Below the pieces are notes generated by a model. The model saw only the letters and a program-made list of their open reading frames with translations, was not told where the DNA came from and did no database searches. DNA of 64,000 bases from Chryseobacterium gleum (GTDB lineage Bacteria; Bacteroidota; Bacteroidia; Flavobacteriales_D; Crocinitomicaceae), in contig CAMAXI010000005.1 of assembly GCA_945862165.1 (NCBI GenBank), forward strand, positions 1 through 64,000, in the 5' to 3' direction. Below, piece by piece: positions 60,420 to 64,000 of this stretch. The position numbers and the translations under genes were made by a program. Position 1 is the first letter of the stretch, and each line of letters starts with the position of its first letter.

Positions 60420-62555
60420 ATGTCTAGAAAATCCAAACATATAAACTCAAAGTCTAAAACGAAAGACAGTTTAACCTATTCCATACGCAAACTCTTTGAG
60501 AAAAATTTCGGGAAGGAATTAACCCACCAAGAAGTATGTTCTTCTTTGAGTGTACGTGAAAATGAATTACGTAAACAAGTATATGATGCCCTTCGTTATT
60601 TATGCACCTCTAATTTCTTGAAAGAGAAAACGCATGGTGTATTTATGTTGAATAAAGAGGTGGTTACTTTAGAAGGAGAACTTCAAATAACTGCGCGAGG
60701 GGCAGGATTTTTATTAACAGGAAATAAAGCAACAGATGTATTTATTGCACCTCAAAATTTGGGTCAGGCAATGAATGGCGATTTGGTGCGTGTTATTTTA
60801 TCGAAAGATGGCGGAGGACGGAGAGAAGGAATTGTGATCGAATTGTTACATCGTGAACGCACACAGTTTGTTGGAACAATTTTGATGAAAGAAAACTTTG
60901 CGTACTTAATTCCGGATAATCAAAAGTCAGGCGTACAAATTCAATTACCTAAGGAGAAGTTAAATGGTGCTAAAGACCAGGATAAGGTGATTGCTAAAAT
61001 TACTGTTTGGCCAAAATCTGCCGAATTTCCGTTTGGAGAAGTAGTGGAAGTTTTAGGGAAAAAGAATTCCAATAATATTGAGATGATTGGCATTCTTTGT
61101 TCGCAAGGAATCGATTATAAATTTCCGCAGGAAGTCATCGAAGCAGCCGAATTAGTTACCATGGAATTAGATCCGGAGGAGGTTGCAAAACGAAGAGATT
61201 TTAGAGGGATTACGACTTTTACAATAGATCCAATCGATGCAAAAGATTTTGATGACGCTATTTCCATTGAATATTTGGCAAATGATAACATCGAAGTTGG
61301 TGTGCATATTGCCGATGTGAGTTATTATGTACGCGAAGGGTCTGTATTGGATAGAGAAGCAGCAAAGCGCGGAAATTCAGTGTATTTAGTGGATCGTGTG
61401 GTTCCAATGTTACCAGAACAAATATCAAATTTAGCATGTTCGCTTCGACCAAATGAAGACAAATTTACATTTTCAGCAGTATTTGAATTAACAAAAGCGG
61501 GTGAAATTGTGAAGCAATGGTTCGGAAAGACCGTAATTCATTCCGATCGTCGCTTTACCTATGAAGAAGCACAAGAAATTTTAGAGGGAGCAGAGGGTGA
61601 TTTTAAGCCAGAACTTCATTTATTAGATAGTATTGCCAAAATTCATCGCAATATTCGACTGAATCATGGGGCATTGAACATAGAATCGGAAGAAGTACGC
61701 TTTAAGTTAAATGAGGAAGGAAATCCAGAGGGTGTGTATTCTAAATCATCGAAAGATGCGCATAAGTTAGTGGAGGAATTCATGTTAATGGCCAACAAAC
61801 ATGTTGCGTTGTATATTCATTCGAAAGAGAAAAACAAAGATGTTATCCCATTTGTTTATCGTTGTCACGACAAACCAGATCCAGCGAAGATTGAAACTTT
61901 CAAAATGTTTATCCAAAAATTTGGTCACGAAATAAAGATTGGAAAAATCGAAGACGTTGCGAAGTCTATCAATAATTTATTTAAAGAAATTGTAGATAGC
62001 AATGAATACTCCTTAGTGCAAACCATGGCTATACGATCGATGGCAAAAGCGAGTTATGAAACGAATAACATCGGACACTTTGGATTAGCCTTTGATTATT
62101 ATGCGCATTTTACCTCACCAATACGTAGGTATGCCGATTTATTGGTGCATCGTATTTTATTAGAAGAATTGACCCATAAAAAACATTCCTACGGAAAAGA
62201 GCTAGGAATGGTTTGTAAACATATTTCTAAGATGGAACGTAAAGCAGTGGAAGCTGAACGTGAGTCGACCAAATATTTCCAAGCCTTATTTATGAAAGAT
62301 CATTTAGGCGAGGTATTTGAAGGGACAGTTTCGGGAGTTTCGGATTTCGGAATGTTTGTGAAATTGAATGAAACACATTGTGAAGGCATGATTTCGTTGC
62401 AGGATATACCAGGCGATCGTTTTGTTTTTGATGCAGAACATTTTTGTATTGTTGGGACTCGAAGTAAGAAACAGTATAATTTTGGGGATGCAGTAGAAGT
62501 TCAAGTGATTGCAGTTGATACACGTAAACGTCAAATCACACTGGAATTAGTTTGA
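60420..62555 (+). CDS. rnr: Ribonuclease R
   Basis: 711 residues. N-terminal cold-shock domains, RNB catalytic domain (~250-580) with the four metal-binding Asp D270, D276, D278 and D279 in DPIDAKDFDDA, then a C-terminal S1 domain (VFEGTVSGVSDFGMFVKL). A 3'-5' processive exoribonuclease that degrades structured RNA. The lysine-rich start (MSRKSKHINSKSKTKD) is usual. Divergent from the cyclase gene; the 175-base gap holds AT-rich DNA without a clear box. Its 3' end overlaps the convergent HTH gene by 9 bases. Confidence 0.94.
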   Translation: MSRKSKHINSKSKTKDSLTYSIRKLFEKNFGKELTHQEVCSSLSVRENELRKQVYDALRYLCTSNFLKEKTHGVFMLNKEVVTLEGELQITARGAGFLLTGNKATDVFIAPQNLGQAMNGDLVRVILSKDGGGRREGIVIELLHRERTQFVGTILMKENFAYLIPDNQKSGVQIQLPKEKLNGAKDQDKVIAKITVWPKSAEFPFGEVVEVLGKKNSNNIEMIGILCSQGIDYKFPQEVIEAAELVTMELDPEEVAKRRDFRGITTFTIDPIDAKDFDDAISIEYLANDNIEVGVHIADVSYYVREGSVLDREAAKRGNSVYLVDRVVPMLPEQISNLACSLRPNEDKFTFSAVFELTKAGEIVKQWFGKTVIHSDRRFTYEEAQEILEGAEGDFKPELHLLDSIAKIHRNIRLNHGALNIESEEVRFKLNEEGNPEGVYSKSSKDAHKLVEEFMLMANKHVALYIHSKEKNKDVIPFVYRCHDKPDPAKIETFKMFIQKFGHEIKIGKIEDVAKSINNLFKEIVDSNEYSLVQTMAIRSMAKASYETNNIGHFGLAFDYYAHFTSPIRRYADLLVHRILLEELTHKKHSYGKELGMVCKHISKMERKAVEAERESTKYFQALFMKDHLGEVFEGTVSGVSDFGMFVKLNETHCEGMISLQDIPGDRFVFDAEHFCIVGTRSKKQYNFGDAVEVQVIAVDTRKRQITLELV

Positions 62556-62876
62556 TTCTTTCGATTGTTTTTTGAGTAATTTAAGGTGTTCCTCCATCAA
62601 TTGATAATATTTTTCTTTCCAGGATTCTTCTTCTTTTGATTTTTCATCTTGGGAGTCATTTAAATTATGCTTTCCAGCGGATAATCCATGGATTTCATCC
62701 TTAAAATCGTAGTAAATTATCTTACCAATTTGTACAACAATGTGTAAAGGTACATTTGGATTTTGAAATAATAGATAGATCCATTGTCTACTTTTGCCTA
62801 TCCTACGAGCGATAGAAGTTAGAGGTATACCACTATTTCGTAGAGCCTTTTCAATTATTTCACCTCTATGTTCCAT
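62547..62876 (-). CDS. HTH regulator with C-terminal coiled coil
   Basis: 109 residues. The N-terminal helix-turn-helix (LTSIARRIGKSRQWIYLLFQNP) resembles phage and Cro-like domains; the C-terminal half is charged and helical (EKSKEEESWKEKYYQLMEEHLKLL), likely a dimerising coiled coil. Family not named with confidence. Upstream is an unusual cluster of TTACA-type boxes (62898-62960), a candidate operator for this gene. A near -7 box (TATACTTG) ends 4 bases before the ATG. Confidence 0.78.
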   Translation of the reverse strand: MEHRGEIIEKALRNSGIPLTSIARRIGKSRQWIYLLFQNPNVPLHIVVQIGKIIYYDFKDEIHGLSAGKHNLNDSQDEKSKEEESWKEKYYQLMEEHLKLLKKQSKESN

Positions 62877-62897
62877 GAGGCAAGTATACGAACGAAA

Positions 62898-62960
62898 GTG
62901 TAAATAAGTAAATTACATTAATTCAACATTATTTTACATTATTTTACATATAATTTACAC
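62898..62960. promoter_or_regulatory. Cluster of TTACA boxes upstream of the HTH gene
   Basis: An outer inverted repeat GTGTAAAT (62898-62905) and ATTTACAC (62953-62960) encloses TTACAT at 62913, 62934 and 62944, the last two in a 10-base tandem repeat (ATTTTACATT). Five related boxes within 63 bases is unusual and fits cooperative binding by a small HTH protein. Confidence 0.5.
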
Positions 62961-63072
62961 TAAAAAGCAATTAATTGACTATCAGTTTGCTATTAATTAA
63001 CAAATTTATAGGGAGATTACACAAAAGAGTAAAGCTGGTTTTGGATTAATTCGTTAAATTATATTTACTTTA

Positions 63073-63891
63073 TTAAAATCCTTTTGCTACTAATATGTTT
63101 GCCATTTCAGTTTGCACTTTTTGCGCTTCTTCTCTTGCTTTTTGCGCAAAATCTTGCCCACTCGATGCGTACAATATTGCGCGTGAAGAGTTTACTAATA
63201 ATCCACAGTCTTTGTTCCAACCATACTGACAAACATCCTCTAAACTTCCACCTTGTGCACCAACTCCAGGCACTAAAAAGAAACTATCTGGAACGATCGC
63301 GCGAACTTCTCCAATTTGTTCAGCACGTGTAGCTCCAACGACATACATCATGTTTTCAGGAGTTCCCCAAGTACTTGTTTTACGTAGTACCGATTTATAA
63401 AACGCTTCCCCGTTTTCATCTTTGATGGTTTGGAAATCCATGGCACCTTTGTTAGAAGTGAGTGCAAGAACAATTGCCCATTTTCCTGGAAATTCCAAAA
63501 AAGGCGTTACACTATCTTCCCCCATGTATGGCGCAATTGTTACAGAGTCAAAGGGTAAATATTCAAAAAATGTTTTAGCGTAATAGGTGGAAGTATTTCC
63601 AATATCTCCGCGTTTTGCATCTGCAATGGTGAAGATATCTTTTGGAATATAGTTTACTGTTTTTTCTAATGAAGCCCAGCCCTTTTCCCCATATTGTTCG
63701 TAAAAGGCGATGTTGGGTTTATATGCCACACAAAAATCTTTGGTTGCATCAATAATTGCTTTATTGAACTCAAAAATGGGGTCTTCGGTATCTAATAAGC
63801 GTGCTGGAATTTTGTTAATATCTGTGTCTAGTCCAACACAAAGGAAAGATTTTTTAGTGCGTATTTGTTCAATTAATTCGTGACGTGTCAT
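63073..63891 (-). CDS. pyrF: Orotidine-5'-phosphate decarboxylase (type 2)
   Basis: 272 residues from ATG 63891 ([20 protein letters not shown]); an ATG four codons earlier (63903) is also possible. The catalytic motif [10 protein letters not shown] and [16 protein letters not shown] mark the type 2 form typical of Bacteroidota. It decarboxylates OMP to UMP, the last step of pyrimidine synthesis. The 196-base gap to the HTH gene holds the TTACA cluster. Confidence 0.95.
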   Translation of the reverse strand: MTRHELIEQIRTKKSFLCVGLDTDINKIPARLLDTEDPIFEFNKAIIDATKDFCVAYKPNIAFYEQYGEKGWASLEKTVNYIPKDIFTIADAKRGDIGNTSTYYAKTFFEYLPFDSVTIAPYMGEDSVTPFLEFPGKWAIVLALTSNKGAMDFQTIKDENGEAFYKSVLRKTSTWGTPENMMYVVGATRAEQIGEVRAIVPDSFFLVPGVGAQGGSLEDVCQYGWNKDCGLLVNSSRAILYASSGQDFAQKAREEAQKVQTEMANILVAKGF

Positions 63892-63913
63892 TAGATTGGG
63901 CATTTATTTGTGG

Positions 63914-63921
63914 CAAAGATA
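63914..63921 (-). promoter_or_regulatory. pyrF promoter -7 box
   Basis: On the minus strand TATCTTTG (TAnnTTTG) is 10 bases before the ATG at 63903 and 22 before 63891. No -33 TTG at standard spacing was found. Confidence 0.45.
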
Positions 63922-63945
63922 CCAAAAGAAAGAAATTCTGGGGCA

Positions 63946-63974
63946 TAAAAAAAGCGAACATTTCTGCTCGCTTT
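63946..63974 (-). terminator. Terminator of a minus-strand gene entering from the right
   Basis: Stem AAAGCGA/TCGCTTT (63951-63957 and 63968-63974) with a 10-base loop and a long T-tract on the minus strand. It ends the transcript of a gene beyond the window, just before the pyrF promoter. Confidence 0.75.
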
Positions 63975-64000
63975 CTTCTCATTAAAGTTGCAATTAATAT

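Noticed and set aside
1-64000. CRISPR arrays, tRNA or rRNA genes, complete insertion sequences and prophage
   Set aside because: No regularly spaced direct repeats, no recognisable tRNA cloverleaf or rRNA sequence and no transposase other than the RAYT were found by eye. A covariance-model search could still find a small RNA.

Overview
The window is chromosomal DNA from a member of the Bacteroidota, most likely Flavobacteriales (perhaps near Crocinitomicaceae/Fluviicola, which I cannot prove). The evidence is low G+C, promoter -7 boxes of the form TAnnTTTG, near absence of Shine-Dalgarno sequences, and lineage-typical genes: a Bat aerotolerance operon, a PorE-like type IX secretion OmpA protein, IPExxVDY and DUF4286 proteins, stand-alone feoA plus feoB, and a lone tatA. 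No rRNA, tRNA or CRISPR array was seen. Most of the window is ordinary core genome, with accessory material in a few places.

Layout. 0-3.9 kb: end of batA, then batB-batC-batD, with a palindromic repeat inside the start of batC. 3.9-4.5 kb: a REP-associated tyrosine transposase (RAYT) gene carrying a perfect 44-bp palindrome inside its reading frame; a near relative of that palindrome lies alone at 32.4 kb. 4.7-12.1 kb: kbl, pyk, an IPExxVDY gene, rnc-fabF-acpP, purN, rsmA and a DUF4286 gene, followed by a 380-bp stretch with a possible gene remnant. 12.4-18.7 kb: a PpiD-like foldase, uvrC and porE. 18.7-24.3 kb: an ABC permease, a NamZ-like muramidase, an SGNH hydrolase, ribF and a leucine-rich-repeat protein. 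24.3-29.2 kb: a beta-barrel protein and a giant TPR protein. 29.4-32.4 kb: ftsE-like ATPase, MFS exporter and an HTH-Fic protein.

32.4-36.1 kb: heme genes hemA-hemC-hemD on the minus strand, with hemD fused in frame to an aldose 1-epimerase-like domain. 36.3-41.4 kb: SPFH protein, the feoA-feoB iron module, a zeta-like toxin pair and an LD-carboxypeptidase. 41.4-48.3 kb: a truncated hemoglobin and gamma-carbonic anhydrase-like protein, then a minus-strand run tatA-gatA-lytic transglycosylase-GT2-GT9-UbiA-like. 48.4-52.8 kb is the densest accessory stretch: HigBA, an uncharacterised secreted protein divergent from a small HTH regulator, and a MntA/HepT pair. 52.8-56.2 kb: fbp, serS and rplU-rpmA. 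56.3-60.2 kb: one 1309-residue protein joining a periplasmic propeller sensor, a class III adenylate cyclase and an HD domain. 60.4-63.9 kb: rnr, an HTH regulator with a cluster of TTACA-type boxes upstream, and pyrF.

The best candidates for something new are the RAYT with its embedded palindrome and distant partner, the cyclase-HD sensor, the HemD-epimerase fusion, the secreted-protein/regulator pair at 50-52 kb, and a zeta-like toxin that can only start at TTG. Several genes (purN, uvrC, fic) have a -7 box ending 4-5 bases before the ATG, which predicts leaderless mRNAs. Start codons were moved from the longest reading frame wherever signal peptides, family length or overlaps argued for it, and each case is stated in its entry.
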